NCBI GenBank assembly: GCA_013365325.1
Contig: JABVXV010000182.1
Location: forward strand, 1 to 64,000
DNA from: Dipetalonema caudispina
Taxonomy: Eukaryota; Nematoda; Chromadorea; Rhabditida; Onchocercidae
Direction of reading: 5' to 3'
Length of the DNA: 64,000 bases
Both the position numbers and the translations under genes were made by a program. Below, one piece after another: positions 38,301 through 52,200 of this stretch (position 1 is its first letter; each line of letters begins with the position of its first letter). The notes beneath the pieces were generated by a model, which was not told the origin of the DNA, did not search any database, and saw nothing but the letters and a program-made list of their open reading frames with translations.

Positions 38301-41300
38301 GCAAACTTTCAGCCTCCTTACGGCAAATATAATATAAATCCGACGGAGCTAGGGTATAAAGTTTTTCCTCCTCTGCGGCGAAATTGGACCAAGCTTGCAT
38401 CCGATCATCGAATAATGGCCGCATTCTCCTAGCCAAGCTAAAAATAGATTTTTCAAAAAAGTAAAATATTAAAGAGCATTGCAACAATATCAGTACTCTT
38501 GAACAACAACAAAAAAAAAAGTAACCATCAAGCCATGATATAGTTTAAATAACAATCTGCCATATTTCTGGGAAGTGAAGAGGGTTTAGAAATTTTGTAT
38601 TTCAAATGTCATAGTCTCTGCGACCTTGCACTTTTACAGACCATCTCATAGCACAAAAACATTTCAAATAGTGTTTTACTTGGACACGACCCAATTAAAT
38701 CAACTTTTCACAATAACATGCTGTTCTATACTGATTCCAAATACGCCGTAAATGAAATTTACTAACGCCTTCGTAAATTTCCGTACGATTTTTGGGGACT
38801 CCGCCATTTTATAAGCCAGTCGATATTCGGCATACGTGGAAAACCCAAGCGATGCAGCTTTCTTCCCTCTGAAAACAATTAAGCTCTAATGTGAACAGAA
38901 AATAATCAAATCCTTATGTTACTTTTTATTAAACTGAAATTAGGATATATTTGTTTCTTGTTTCTTGAATAACACTTACCCACCTTTTACCATGCTTCTC
39001 AGCCAAGAAATCCTAAGCATAGCTGTGCATCCAAGAAATAAAATACAATTTTTTTTTTAAAATCTAAACTACGGCTCGACAAGATATAAGGAGGGTTTAG
39101 CAAGTTAATTATATCAGTTTTTATCAAAAAGTAGCCGGCGCTGCTTGTAATGTCCATAAAGCAACTTTCTGCAAAAACTTACTGATGTCTCCTGATCGTT
39201 TCAATTGTCCTTGCATTACTTGTAATACGTGCTAAACTATGTGGTTTTGTAGCACGAGAAATCCATTTATCCCAAACGGTGGCACGAATACCCTTATCAG
39301 AACAATAAGTTAATATTGGCTTTACAGATCTTGCTGTTGTAGTAATAAGCCATGGTCCCTCTTCATATTCCGTCCTACAAAATCTATCTTTTAATTTCAC
39401 CAGGTGATTATAAATATTTGCAAATTCTTTTTTTCTTAAACAAATGTAACAACGATACGTATCGGTAAAAAAATATGATTAGATTGCCTGTTTACTGCAA
39501 GTTTCCTCAACACTTCAGGAGGAGCATCCTTGAACACTGCTCGATCTGTAACTTGAATATTCTCCATATCTTCTGAATTTCGCAATGCCAATCTAAATAG
39601 GGGAAATTATAAACGGCAATAAACAGTAAGCAAATGTTCACAATGTTTCAAGTATAAGATTTGCTAAAACCGTCCAAACTAGTAAGAAATGTTCATTTAC
39701 ACAGACTGCAACACCTCCAAAACCCTAATAACTTGCAAGTTCAGGAATGCTTCAAGCATACCTATATTTAAATATATGATGCTCAACAAAACTATCGTGT
39801 CCTGCGAACTGCTCATGTTTTTTTGGAGTTTCCCCCATGGCTGATGACTTCATTTGTAGATAATAGAAATCAGCAAGCTTCCGCTTCCATTTGTCTGTGG
39901 TTTCATTTCTTTCACAAAGTGTCTGCAACTCTTTATATTAAAAAAGCCATAAACATTTTTCATTTGTAAAAATCACACTTCAGTATTGAAGAGACACAGG
40001 TACCATTCAGCAAAATAAGATTATTCGTTGCATAATACGAAGTCTCATAGAGATCAAAGAAAGGGAGCGCAAACAGTTCGATGGTTTATTTTACTAATAT
40101 AAAGAGTATTTTTTTAGAACCGAATCTAAAAACTTGGAAGCAAAATATCAGAGAAGTTAACGCTAACCTTAACAGCTTTAAAAAAAATATCGTATTTCCA
40201 TTTCGCAGAAATTTCACTGATGGCTAATTCGTGAATCTGTAATTAACTGCTTCAAAATTTATTTCAAACACAAGAGCCTTTTCTGACAAAGGAAAGCGTC
40301 CAGGAAACCATACTACGAAAAGGCGGAAAAAGACACATGAATAAATGAAATGTGCATCCATAAAACATCGGCTTCGGAAGAATAACCACAATGGTAAAAT
40401 AACAGAAATCTTAAATATCAAAATGATAAGCCTCCACTGGATCCCTCAACAACTGTAATTCAAGAACCTTCTAACTCGAAGAGACAGAGTATAAGCCGTG
40501 TAACTTACTTTGGTAAAATCAGCCTGTAATTCGGTAGACACTGGCCAGTCTGTAACCATTCTAGTCCATAGTGTGTGGAAAGCGTACAAGACCTGTTCTT
40601 CTTCAACGATAAATGGTTCAATAACATTTTCAAAATTTAGATCCTCCGATTTCACTGAAATATGACACTATCGTCATATATTTATGAATACAAATAAAAA
40701 TATAGAAGAAACTAAAAAATCTAATTCTTATCCCACCTTTCCTTCAATCAGCATGTCACGAAAGTAGCTATCCCACCACTGTGAAAAAGAATAAAATCCT
40801 CGAGATACAATCTTTGGATTTGTAACAATTTTTCTTCAAAGCAATCTTAACAGGAAAAGGGATAAAAAGATGAGTATTTTGAAATTATTCATAACTTTAA
40901 TAACAAATGGAAACGTGTAGCTTACTTCCTTCTAATTGTTTCATATGCTCATGTATTGTGGCACCATACTCCAACAGCATCCGAACTGTTCCTTCATACA
41001 TTTCTTTTGCTAAAATTTAAAACTACTGTGAAGTGCTTCTCAATATTAATGTTGAGTTCCACTGATTACTAAAGCATGTGTAGCAATAGTCAATTCCGGT
41101 CATTTCTAAGGATTTTCTAGCATTAAACATAAAACAGAGAATAAGACGACAAATATCAGTACTGCAAAACAACCAAATCAGTAAAGACGTAACCAACTGT
41201 GTCGATTCAAATCAACCGACATAGCACACGTATTCCAAATGATGGTATAGCAGAAAAACTTACGAGGGGGACATAGGACTGGCCAGTCTTCTGCATTGCA

Positions 41301-41676
41301 AACATTGGCCACAAATCTGTTATTCTCCGGTGTAGCATTTGGCACAATAGGAAATCTGTGACAAACAATAAACTGTCAAATATCATGTTTATCATTTGAA
41401 CAAATAAAATTGCAATAGAACAATATATTATTAGTTGGTTAATTGTTAAAAAGAAAAAGGAAAATATCTGAAAAATATACACCATAATAAGATTAATACG
41501 ATAGAACGAACGTACAAGGCATAATAACCAGCATGTCGATAAGTGTTCGATATTGAAATAGCTCGTCTGGAGCCAAATAAAATCCATCCACAACTAGTTG
41601 ATGGTTCCGAGACGGTTACATCTTTCAACAGAACACGACCAAACCAAGCCGCCCTTCTGGCAAAGATTGATACCAT
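35310..41676 (-). CDS. M3-family oligopeptidase (oligopeptidase A/PrlC-like), zinc site lost; probable pseudoenzyme
   Basis: Nineteen exons run from 41676 to 35310, giving about 892 residues. In coding order their starts are 41676, 41355, 41009, 40798, 40667, 40236, 39922, 39592, 39374, 38868, 38437, 38224, 37955, 37750, 37595, 37074, 36180, 35704 and 35471. Bacterial PrlC has about 680 residues. Matches to PrlC: DLNFENVIEPF, LTYCSDKG, LGFSTYAEYRL, CHPDIRIFSV, GRLYVDPFER, YEELQNLLFH, YYNRLWAEM, LYRRFQGRDPSPDAM. At the active site, LFHEFGHGLH is replaced by LFH-AGRAMQ across the junction 37393/37074, so the catalytic Glu and second His are absent; the third ligand Glu (DAVELPS) is replaced in DAVDLLP. 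The N-terminus (SIFARRAAWFGR) is basic and lacks acidic residues, like a mitochondrial presequence. The exon 37595 start and a GC donor at 39488 are uncertain. The family is certain; loss of activity is inferred from the missing residues. Confidence 0.85.
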
Positions 41677-42213
41677 CCCTACAAATCATTTCGTGATGTT
41701 CATGTTTTATCCTTACCAAAACCAATTCCAGCGTAGGAAATATGGAACACGCCTGGTGAAGTAGAAAAGTTTATGTGAACAACGTTACTTACAATATTCC
41801 TATTTGCTATAATCCTAATTTTGCAACAGCAACAGTACAATGATAAGAAGTTGATGAGTGATATCGCTGATAATGCTCGAATCAGCCATAATTATCTAAA
41901 CGTTGAAAAACTTTCCAAAAAGTTATTTAAAGAATTTACTATGCTGTATAGCAATAACAATAGCAAATACATATAGCATTGATTCCAAAGAGACGGAAAA
42001 GATTGATGGGAAATATTAAAGAGCGTACAACCAGAGATTAAAAAAAAAGTTGAGTGTATATAAAGATATACATAGACAATGACCAAAGGGTAGATGTCAA
42101 CAAACTCCCAGCTGATCCAAATGCGTTTCTACACGATGGGCTTCGGTTCGTATTGCAATAGCTGTTTCTTCGGTTTGTTTTTGAAGAGGACTTACGTCAA
42201 TGCCATCTGAAGA

Positions 42214-42655
42214 TTGTTCTGTTCTCTAGTGTTCCGTACAATGCAATATTTCTCTGCCAGTACTCCGTCTTTTCCGGATGATGAGGTAGACTGCATTGCT
42301 GTCTGGACTTTCGCTAGAATTGCTATGTCCCATAACGTTCCGGAAAACGTCGTAGAAAAGACTCCATTAACAGCTGCAGACTCCCTACAGTACTACCCAA
42401 TAATGCCCATCTCTTCCGGATGATGAGCTAGACTGCATTCTTATTCGGACCTTTACCCGAATAGTACTGATCCATAGCATCCCGGAAAACATTGTGATAG
42501 ACCCGATTAATGGGTACAGACTCCGTAAATCACTGTCCTCTATCCATCTCTTTTGGATAATGAGCCGGATTGCATTCATTCCCGGACCTTTATCAATTGT
42601 AATGTTTCATAACACTCCAAAAAAAAAAGTCGTGGAAAAGATCTTTCATGTTAAT
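42214..42655. repeat. degenerate tandem repeat, three units of about 140 bp
   Basis: The motif CCGGATGATGAGCTAGACTG recurs in variant form near 42274, 42416 and 42553, giving spacings of 142 and 137 bases. Each copy is followed by related text (CGGACCTTT..., CCATAACRTTCCGGAAAAC, GACTCC). A partial fourth copy may precede the first. The units are diverged and out of frame with one another, so this looks like an old minisatellite-like expansion rather than coding sequence. Confidence 0.8.
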
Positions 42656-44469
42656 GGAACACTATAATTACGAATTGAAAAGTTAACAATAAATGCATTC
42701 ATCGCAAACAAAAGAAACAAATATAAAATAGTAGGAAAACTTACGTCCATATATCGCTGGAAAAGCGAAAAAGACAAGATGATGAAATTCATGAAGCTTC
42801 TCTTACTGTGAGAAGAATCGTTGCGGAAGTTTCCGGAAAAGACGGAAAAGACGAAAATATTTCATATGAATAGCATCAATGATTGGATACTCAGGAACAC
42901 TATTCTTAGCTGATATCAGGTATGTTACGTCATCAAAGTCTTCACGGATTTATTTTTTAGCCAATCAACGACATAGCTTTCTGTATGCAAATTTTGCTTC
43001 AGTACAAATATGTTCCTTATGTGGAAGAGTTGCTATTTTTTGCTTCCAAATCATTGCGTGCACGCTTCAATTTTCTCTCTCTTGTTGGTTTTCTGTTTTT
43101 GTGATATTTTGAGCGGAGCCAATTAGTACTTTTATCGGTAAATGTTCTACTCTGTAATACTGTAGTAGTAGTAGTAGTACAAGAAATCCCATCAGTTATT
43201 GTAAAGTGATCTGTGGCAGCAGTTACAATAATAGCAGTATCTTTGATACAAATGGTACCTTCCATTAGTTTTTTTTAACCTAATTGACGTATGTTCAGAA
43301 CGAGTTATAAAGACATCTGTTACAGGTTATTAGGTTTGCAATGATAACAGTTATATCCACACTGTACAATGATGTCGCGTTCGATTCAGTACCAGTGATT
43401 AGGCAAAGGGAAGGTCATTGGCACTGCAGGAGGCATCAACGAACGGATTTTATCATTGATACGTACCTATCACTCATTTGTATTGTTTTCACTTGTTTAT
43501 CACCAGTTGTCTCCTTACATAAGTCTCGGAATTAATCCCGTAAGTGAATTTCAATGCGCTATAAACTTGTTCTTTAATAGGAGGTTTATGGCGCTGAAGG
43601 AAATAACTGTGAGTTCGTTAAAAATTCCCCTGCAGACATTAAAAGTCAAGGAGCCAAAGTTCATTTGTTCGAAAAAAATTTTTGCGACAGTTCCTCTGAA
43701 AACGGCACTCGGGAGAGTTACAATACAATTTCACATTCATAAGGTTCAGTGGGATGTGATATTTCTAGCGAGTTCAACAGGTTAAACTCCTGGGCTTTAT
43801 TTTCTTTGGAAATATTGTATTTATATATTTACTGGGGTACCAATTATTTAATGGATATGTGTGAAGTGCATGAAAAGATTGACCTGAGATTTTCACTTCT
43901 GTCGATACTATCGATTAGTGAAAAGGCTCATACGATATAAATTTCAGTAGAGTAGGCGAATTTTGTTATGATTCACAAAACGTATTGTTTCATGTTTATG
44001 TATGTTCAAGATCGATTATAACTGTGGCATGCTAGTATTCTTCTTGGAAGTTATTCGATTTAGGTTGTTACACGTCCTTAAGATAATTTATAAATGATAA
44101 AGAGAAGTAAGTAATGAAAGGAGGATAGATAACTTATTCACTTGGATTCATTTCAGAATAATGGTGATAATGATAATGATAATAAGAATACTAGTTTAAT
44201 CATTGATGGTATCTTTTATAATCTTAAATTCCTCTCTCTCTTACTTATCACTATTGATAACCTCACAACATGCATTTCCTCCTTCAATAAGGAAATAGCA
44301 AAGATGATGAAAATAATGAGTATATATTTGGAAGTACATTTGCATGTATACACGTCCGTGCTTCTGTGGCGACAAATATTACAACAGAATGAAGGAGCAC
44401 AATGTGGCAATGCCCTCAGATAACTATCCGGGATGAGCCATTCTGATAGAGAGTTGATGGTTGATGAGT

Positions 44470-44550
44470 CTCCCCCCCCCCTTTTTCCTCCTCCTTCCTC
44501 CTACTCATTTTCATCCCTCCTCCTTCTCCTCCCTCTTTTCTCCCTCTTCC
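44470..44550. repeat. C/T-rich low-complexity tract
   Basis: A strand-asymmetric pyrimidine run that begins with ten or more C residues and continues as CTTTTTCCTCCTCC-type sequence. Confidence 0.85.
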
Positions 44551-45514
44551 TGTTTCTTATCCAGGACAGTTATCATAGTTAGACGAGATGATCATTTCAG
44601 GTACTTCAGTGGTTATAAGCTCAAGATATCCTCTTTTCACTATTCTTTTTTCCTTCCACTACCACATTTATGTCTCCTTCCATTTTCTACTCGATCAGTT
44701 GTTCTTGTTCTGTTGCGCATGATGCTTTCTTACTCTTCCTGGATTGTTTATTGATTACGTGCAACCGGAGCAGTCAGTCTTTTGATTATTTCGAATCACG
44801 ATTTTTGAAATTTACATATTTGTTAATTTTGGATGGAACTCTCGTATATGTACTATTTGGTAGTAATTATATTATTCTGCATTCTTATGAAGTAAGTGCT
44901 TAACAGGTCTTTTCACATTTTGTTACTTCTATTGTACTCATATTTTGCTTCCATTTCCATTTTAATCTCATTGATTTGAATATCCTTTTCGAAACGCGGT
45001 TGAACGTTCTCAGAGTAATCTTTCATTCTTGATAGTTTCATGTTCTCAAAAAACCTATTAAATTGGAAATAAAGGGACCATTAAGTTTTAATCAGGGATG
45101 AAAGCATGGAGAGGAGAGGAAAATCATCCTAAAAAATAGACTTCAATATATCTGGACTCATTTTGTGTTGAAATTGGCACAGCTTATGTGGATATCATAA
45201 ATTGTTGTGAATTTTCCTGTAGACAGTTATATTGACCACCGATCAGACTTATCAGCGTCCCTGTCATTTTGACCACTGTTAATGTAACTACGACGTTGTT
45301 AGCCATATCATTTAGAAACAAAAAGTAGGGTATGTATGAGAGGTATTCGTCCCATTTATCTATCCAAACCTCTTCATTTCGTTTCAACAAAAACTATATA
45401 CTGTCTGGAAACGACAAAGAGTTACGCACATGAACTGCTGATACGTGTCGTCGGCGTGCGTTTCTGTCGTTTTAAAACACATTTTCTTCCCGCAAACCAC
45501 TGTAATAATAACGT

Positions 45515-45524
45515 CGTATTTCAG
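45515..45524 (+). promoter_or_regulatory. acceptor upstream of the WDR26 ATG (cis or spliced leader)
   Basis: CGTATTTCAG ends at 45524, five bases before the ATG at 45530. It may be a spliced-leader site or the 3' end of an intron in the 5' UTR. Confidence 0.5.
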
Positions 45525-45529
45525 GTCAA

Positions 45530-46207
45530 ATGTCAGAAAGTGATCAGTTAATCCACATTCCTGATGATGAGACAGTGGAACAATGTTCGGATCCACCGTC
45601 ACTACTAGAACAGTCGATGCATGAGTCAACAATGGTTGATGATGATGACGATGATGATGATGATGATGATAAGATGCACGAGGACTCCAACCCCGCGATT
45701 TTCACCGTAACGTCGTCCTATCAACCAATATCGTATCTGTCATCAGCATTTACGACAGCAGAATTCGACACGTCGCTACCGTACTTCACGCCAGTCACTA
45801 CACCGTACAACAACGATGCACAAGCAATAAAGTACCACAACGACAACAAACGAACTCACGATGATAGTCTCAACTCATCCGACAGCAGCATGTCGAAACA
45901 CCGCCGGCATCGTCAACAGCACTCATCGGCCTTACGAACGCAACACGTAATGTCCCTTACTGCTCTTTCTTCCTCCGTTCTTCTCCTACACTTTTCTCCC
46001 TTAACTATACACATATACCACACACTCACACACACACACATCTATATCATCCATAGAGACACACAGACCCACACGTGCATCGACAAACAGCCACACAATA
46101 ATCAAATGCACACACATACACACACACACACACACATACACATACACACACACATACATATATATATATATACATGAAAAACAGACGGATACATAGACGG
46201 ATACACA

Positions 46208-46244
<37 letters not shown>

Positions 46245-49200
46245 AGTACACACTCATAGGACAATAAGGGATAGGTAGAGAGGGTAAGGGGAGCGCGTAT
46301 TTGACGCGTTCTCTAGGACGCACCACTACGCTCTACGCAGTGTTTACGATTTTATGCTTGAATCAGTAGAAATTGACGTTGTGAAATGGATTATCTCTAT
46401 CCGTGTAATTTTGATAGAGTGATATGTAACAAGTAAGGTTGTCGTATGATTGAGTAGATGAAGTGCATGCATAGTAACTGAATAGAGAAGTTATTGCTAG
46501 GTATGTGACTTGTATTCACGTGAAAATGGATGAATTACTATCCATCTTAGGTACGAGGCCTCGCCTTACTTGTTGCGAATTTTGTGCCATTTGATTAACA
46601 ATTCATCCCATAAGGATTGACTTTCAACCGATGTATTGTTGTCTACCGGATTTGTTGCATCGGGCTAGTTTTAATGATATTAGCGATAAATGGCAGTGAT
46701 AGTGACAACGCCATTATAATAGCTAAAATTTGCTAAAGCTGTTTATGACTTTATAAAAGCCTAATGGACGTATAAGTTTGTTTATGATGGTTCTCAAAAG
46801 CACAATTTAAACGTTAAATCGAATTGTATGGCTTCTCATTGTAGAATTACTTCAATTTTACTAAGTGCAGTCTTATTCCAGAATCGTTTCACATCTATTT
46901 GTAAAAAAAGGCTTCCCTTCGTCGTGAATCATCCCAGCATTTGTTCTTTGCCATACAATTCTTAAGTTTCGGGTTGGGTGGTTGGAACTTCTCTTTTTAT
47001 GTCTTGTGGGTAAAACAGTTACAGAAGTTGACCTGCTGCGCAAGATTTGCCCAATCGCCCTTCGCGCCCTTTCCCCTTCCCCCTTCCAAGGGAACTTCAT
47101 GAGAAATTAATATGCGATCTGAAATCCCTTTTTTCTTTTGAGAGAATGGGAAGTCGGTCAAGAGAGACTGCGGATAGTTGGGTATAGTTATTCTCGATGT
47201 TACTGAATGTACTGTCGAGAACCTAGCCATCGATTATTGATGAAAATGAATGCTGTAAGTGCTTCCCGAAGTTCCGTAATGAACTGTATTCCACAGCAAG
47301 AGGCCTATGACAATGGATGTCTCGACATTTTTCCCTTTGGTGGGCTGTAGATAAATATAAGTAAAGGTCATATTGTACGGAAAGCACGGGTCGCTAAATG
47401 GGGTCGGTGGAGGGTATTTTAAGTAACTTATTCATGTAACTGAGTAGACTGCTCTGCTTTAGGTAATTTATCATTTGCTCGCCCTTGCATCTTGTAATTC
47501 GTTGTATGCAGCTAATCCAAACTGTCTATTGAACATTCGTATAACTTCACGGTAACCTAGTTCGATCTGCAATGGTAATTATTATTCATATATGTATTAT
47601 TGATTAGTGGCTGACTTCAACAATTTGATAAATTCCATTAACTTTGACATCAAAATGAATAAGATACTGGAAGTTTGTGCATGGAAAGGCTTGTCTGATA
47701 TGTACAACGGTATGTTTTCTAGTCGTGGATGATTTTGTTAATCGGTTTAGAATTTTTTGTTCAGAGATGTATGTACTTGCAATGGTGTAAGCAGTCCATT
47801 TCGATTTATGTGTCATGATTGGTGTTCCTTACGTCGTTAAGCCAAGCAGTGAGGAATTTATTTCAGAGTGAAGAATTGAGGCCTTCGACCTCATCTACGG
47901 GCACTGTGGAGCGTGGTGTGGAATACTCGCTGGCTGACGCCGCAGACCAAGGTCCACCTGCGAAGAAACCCAGGCAAAATATTTCTCCTGAAGCTTACTT
48001 ATTAGCCTAATCAGTTATTAGAATTAGGTTCTACCAGTATTTTATCACTGAGATCTATAGACCTTAATTTACAATCGAGAAGCTGGGGGAGGTAGAGGGA
48101 GCAGGATTTTGAAGAATACTGATTGTCAAGCAATTTGTTATAAATGAATGTCCAAATGTCCAGTGGAACGTAAATCGGATCTTTTCTTTCAGGAGCATGC
48201 AGTCAGCTGGAGTTCAGACACAGCAGCAATCACCTCCAAAATCTGTTGGTCAACGCATAAAAGTATGTTTTCTTCTTTTTTGTCTATGTGGTAAAGATTG
48301 GTTTGAAATATTTGTCAAACAAAATAATTCATTGAAAGAAAACTTCCATACAGCATTATGATGAACACATGGTCCTTAACCTTGGGAAGAATGCTGAGAG
48401 TTGCCTACATTTACTTATCATTTATCATTCATTTTCATCGTAGTTTTTAGGAAACTTTACAAACATCGAAAAGTCAGTTATGTCGATCTCCAAATGTCGC
48501 TGATACGAGTCTTGTTTCGGCTCCGATGTCACCTCCTCCGCTTGGTGCCGCAGAAGTCAATACAATTCGCATCATCGGCCAGTATCTTAAAAATCTTGGA
48601 TTACAGTATGTTATCAAACATACAATTCATTTTAATCATATAATCAGTTTTTCAATAGGTAGGCAAGATTTAAGTCGTTATTCATTACTTAAGATAATTT
48701 CGGCTGGTGTGTGTCGGTTTCTGTTTTAAATGGCAGAATGATTATACATATGAATATGTTAGTACGATCACCATTGCACTTTTTTGAACTATTTTACTAC
48801 TGAATTTCACTAGCAATTTCGTGTTTTCAGGGAAACCGTAGCGACACTCTTTGCGGAAAGTGGATGTCGTCTTGAAAATACCTTAGCAGTACGTTTACGC
48901 GAATATATTATGGCAGGTGAATGGGATCATGCACTTGGTATCGTGGATAAAATGTCACCGTTTGTTACCAATCTCAATTTATTGCGCATCCGTGAAAAAT
49001 TGTACGAAGAGAAATTCGTCGACTTGTTGGGCAAAGAAAGAGTAATATTTTATATGCACTACATGGATAAGAACATTGTATCCGATCATTTTCTGCAAAA
49101 TAGACACTGAGGATACTTTATGTTGGAATAATGAATTATGTTTGGAGAACGGATATCTTTGATGCTTTAGCATTTGAATAACTTAAGGGTTGGTTTAATT

Positions 49201-52200
49201 TCCTCAAAGAAATAATTTTCAGGTTCTGGAAGCACTCAGTTTGTTGACAGTAGATTTCCCGTCGGATCCTGCGTTCTTTGATCGTCGGAATTTTCTTGCA
49301 ACACTGTTATATGTTGACCCAAAGGTAGACTTGATTTTTCAAATTATTTAAATGCTTCATTGTTTTCCCATTGAAACGTTGTTTCTCTTACTTCTTTTCA
49401 GTGCTTGTTGACCACATTTGTTAGTAGGTCAGAGTCCAAAAATTCTTCCCTTCCAAATCACGTCGGATTTAGTCTTTCTAGGATCGGCGGAAATACAGGA
49501 TTGGGAACATGACTCTTTTAATAAACATTTGTTGTATTGGAGTTAGTTATTGACTAATAACGATTTAGAGTGTAGACGTATGTGCGAAAACGGGAGCACA
49601 TCGTACTGAACGAGAAAGAAATGTGTTGGTAGCTGAAATCCAACAGTTACTACCCACAGCAGTCATGCTGCCTTGTAATAGGCTGGAAAAACTGCTCATG
49701 CAATGTAAGTTGTGTGTCCATTTTTTGTCTTTCTTAAATTATTTATATTTGCTGTGTTTGACCACATCTGCAGTTGACTATCACAAATAAAATTTATGAT
49801 TGCAGATTTTTTTACTGCAGTTTTTTATTCCATCTTATTCTATTGCAGTCAACTTACTATAGTTTGATTTTCGCAATGTATTTATGGTAGCTATATTCCT
49901 CATCAAATTTTCATAAAATGTTGTAGCTTGGAAGATGCAATGTCGCGAATGTTATCTCCATGTTAGGGAGGATTTCGATGTCTCCCCGGATTATATTCTG
50001 GAAGATCATCAGTGTGACTGGGATCATTTTCCTATGTTTACCTCGCAAGTACAGCTTTTCCTATAACACTGAATTTGTTTTTCTTCAAGAGTTGGCCATA
50101 TAAATCTATCCACTATTGATCACAAAATTATCTGTCTACTCTAACACATGTACTTGAATCAGCACCAGTAACTCTGCAGTATTTTTTAATGTCACTTCAG
50201 CGTCGTGTAGTTATGATAGTTATGATAAAGATAAGTCTTCAGTCACATAATTTTGTTGGTCAGAATGTTATGCATTTTTAGGTGTTAACGAAACATACAG
50301 ACGAGGTTTGGTGTGCGGCGTTTTCACGTTGTGGAAAATATTTAGCAACGGGTAGCAGGTCCGGAGCAGCTCATATATGGAAAATAATCAATGAAGCTAC
50401 CGTCGAACCGTACAAAGAACTTACTGGTGTGTTGCTGCCTTTTTTGGAGCGTTTTTTATGCCCTGTTCATTAATTGCGAAGTATGACAAGATCTACTCAA
50501 AGCTATCTGGTCTTATGGTAGATAATATACTGTTTAACAAAACCATGCAAACATATTAAACTGTGAATTCCGTTTTTGATGGTGAAGAGAAAAAAGATTG
50601 TCGGGGAAGGCGTTTTTATGACCTTATATTTACGAGTTATTCAGTTTTCTTTCTTCATACATTCATTATTTCTTTATAGCTGTTTTTTGCAATTTTAGGA
50701 AGAAACAGTTCGTCATTGTTAACTTGGAGTGACGATGGTGCTCTTCTGGCAGTAAGCGCTGCGGAGGGCCACCTAGCGGATGTTCACGTTTACGATGTAC
50801 ATAGCGGTCTCACATTTTGTGTTATCGAAAACAGGGCGAACGACAGCACTGTTATGTCGTTTGTTCCGAACTCATCATTCAGCTATAGACTTGTTTGCGC
50901 TGATCAAATGGGGCACTTTTGTCAATATGTATGTTTTATAGTTTGTTTGTAATGTCTCCTGGATGTTTGGTTCTTCTGATTTCTAGTTTTGAATAAGAAG
51001 TCAGTGTTTCATCAAGGAAAGGTTACTATCTATTTTTTTCTACCATTGTTTTACATGTTGCAAATGTAGATCGGAACTAATATTTGGAAATGATCTAGAA
51101 ATTGTAAGTATTTCATTTTCAGACTTTATCAAAGAACAGTGTGAAATCTGAAGGCAAATTTGAGGGTTATAGGATCCGTGCCGTTCATTGTCTCAGGAAT
51201 GGATCAGTTTTAGCGGCAGATACTCACAACAGGTATCTTCAATAGTTAAATTTCTGTAAAACTTTTACATAATTCAAGTTTCCCCCGTAATTTTTTATAA
51301 AGCCTTGAGAATTTCACTTCAGGCATCCTCCAATTTTCAGAGTTCGCAGTTATCGATTTAGCGACGATTCTGAAGTAACACTTATTGAAGAACTAAGTCA
51401 GATTTCAACATTTGTCGTGGATAAGTCGGAACGACGTATTTTGATTGATACTAAATTGCACGGTTTGCGATTATGGGACTTAAGAACACGAACTTTAATC
51501 AGGTCTTTCGTTGGTGCACCGCATCAAGATTTTATCATTCATTCAACTTTCGGTGGCCCTGAACAGTCGTATATCGCTACCGGTTCCACAGGTATTCCTT
51601 TCTTTAGTAATATCCTTCGTAAAAATTAGCGTAACACAGTGTTTAGCAGATGAATGAGGTGGAGTGTGCATGGATGTATGGATAGTACAGTTAATTATTT
51701 CGCGAAGACATTGTTCTCTTATGTGATTTTCCTTGATAGTTGTGCGATTGGTTTTATGTAGTCATTGCAGTTATAATTGAATCAGCGTAACGGTAAATTT
51801 TGAAAGTTCTCCTTCTAGTCATTAACAGTTGGTTCCCCTTTAACTAAGGTTTAATAATAATTTTTCTCCAACGAAAAGGAAAAGCGTTATACAGATATTT
51901 TCTCCTTTCAAGAACTCTAGCTCTACCAAAAATTCTTTGGAATCTTTGATTTGATAATGACTATAAGTTTTAATAATTCTAGCGTTTTTCTGAACTAGGA
52001 ATTTATTGTATTTGCAGATGAATGTATATATGTATGGAAACAAAGTTCCGAGGAGTTGATAGCAAAATTGGCTGGACATACTGCACGTGTGAATGCTGTG
52101 GCATGGAATCCTAGGTTACCACAGTTGGTTTCCTGCTCTGATGATTGTACAATTCGTATTTGGAGTCCACTTGTCGGCATTGATTCATCCACTATTCAGC

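Larger units (their letters stand above)
41677..45529. other. divergent intergenic region between the M3 peptidase gene and WDR26
   Basis: A gap of about 3.9 kb between divergent genes. It holds a 140-bp tandem repeat (listed), a pyrimidine tract at about 44470-44550 and several unrecognised short ORFs, for example 43017-43265 (-) and 43456-43785 (+). Donor-like sequences on the minus strand near 42193 and 42740 could mark 5' UTR exons of the peptidase gene. No protein family is recognised. Confidence 0.55.

Noticed and set aside
43017..43265. 82-residue minus-strand ORF rich in Thr, Arg and Lys
   Set aside because: Contains a GTA/TAC triplet repeat that explains the poly-Thr; no similarity seen.
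43456..43785. 109-residue plus-strand ORF
   Set aside because: Some exon-like composition, but no recognisable domain and no phase-compatible partner found.
46001..46326. Long open frames rich in Cys/Val or His/Thr on both strands
   Set aside because: Produced by the CA/TA dinucleotide repeat in WDR26 intron 1, which rarely makes stops.
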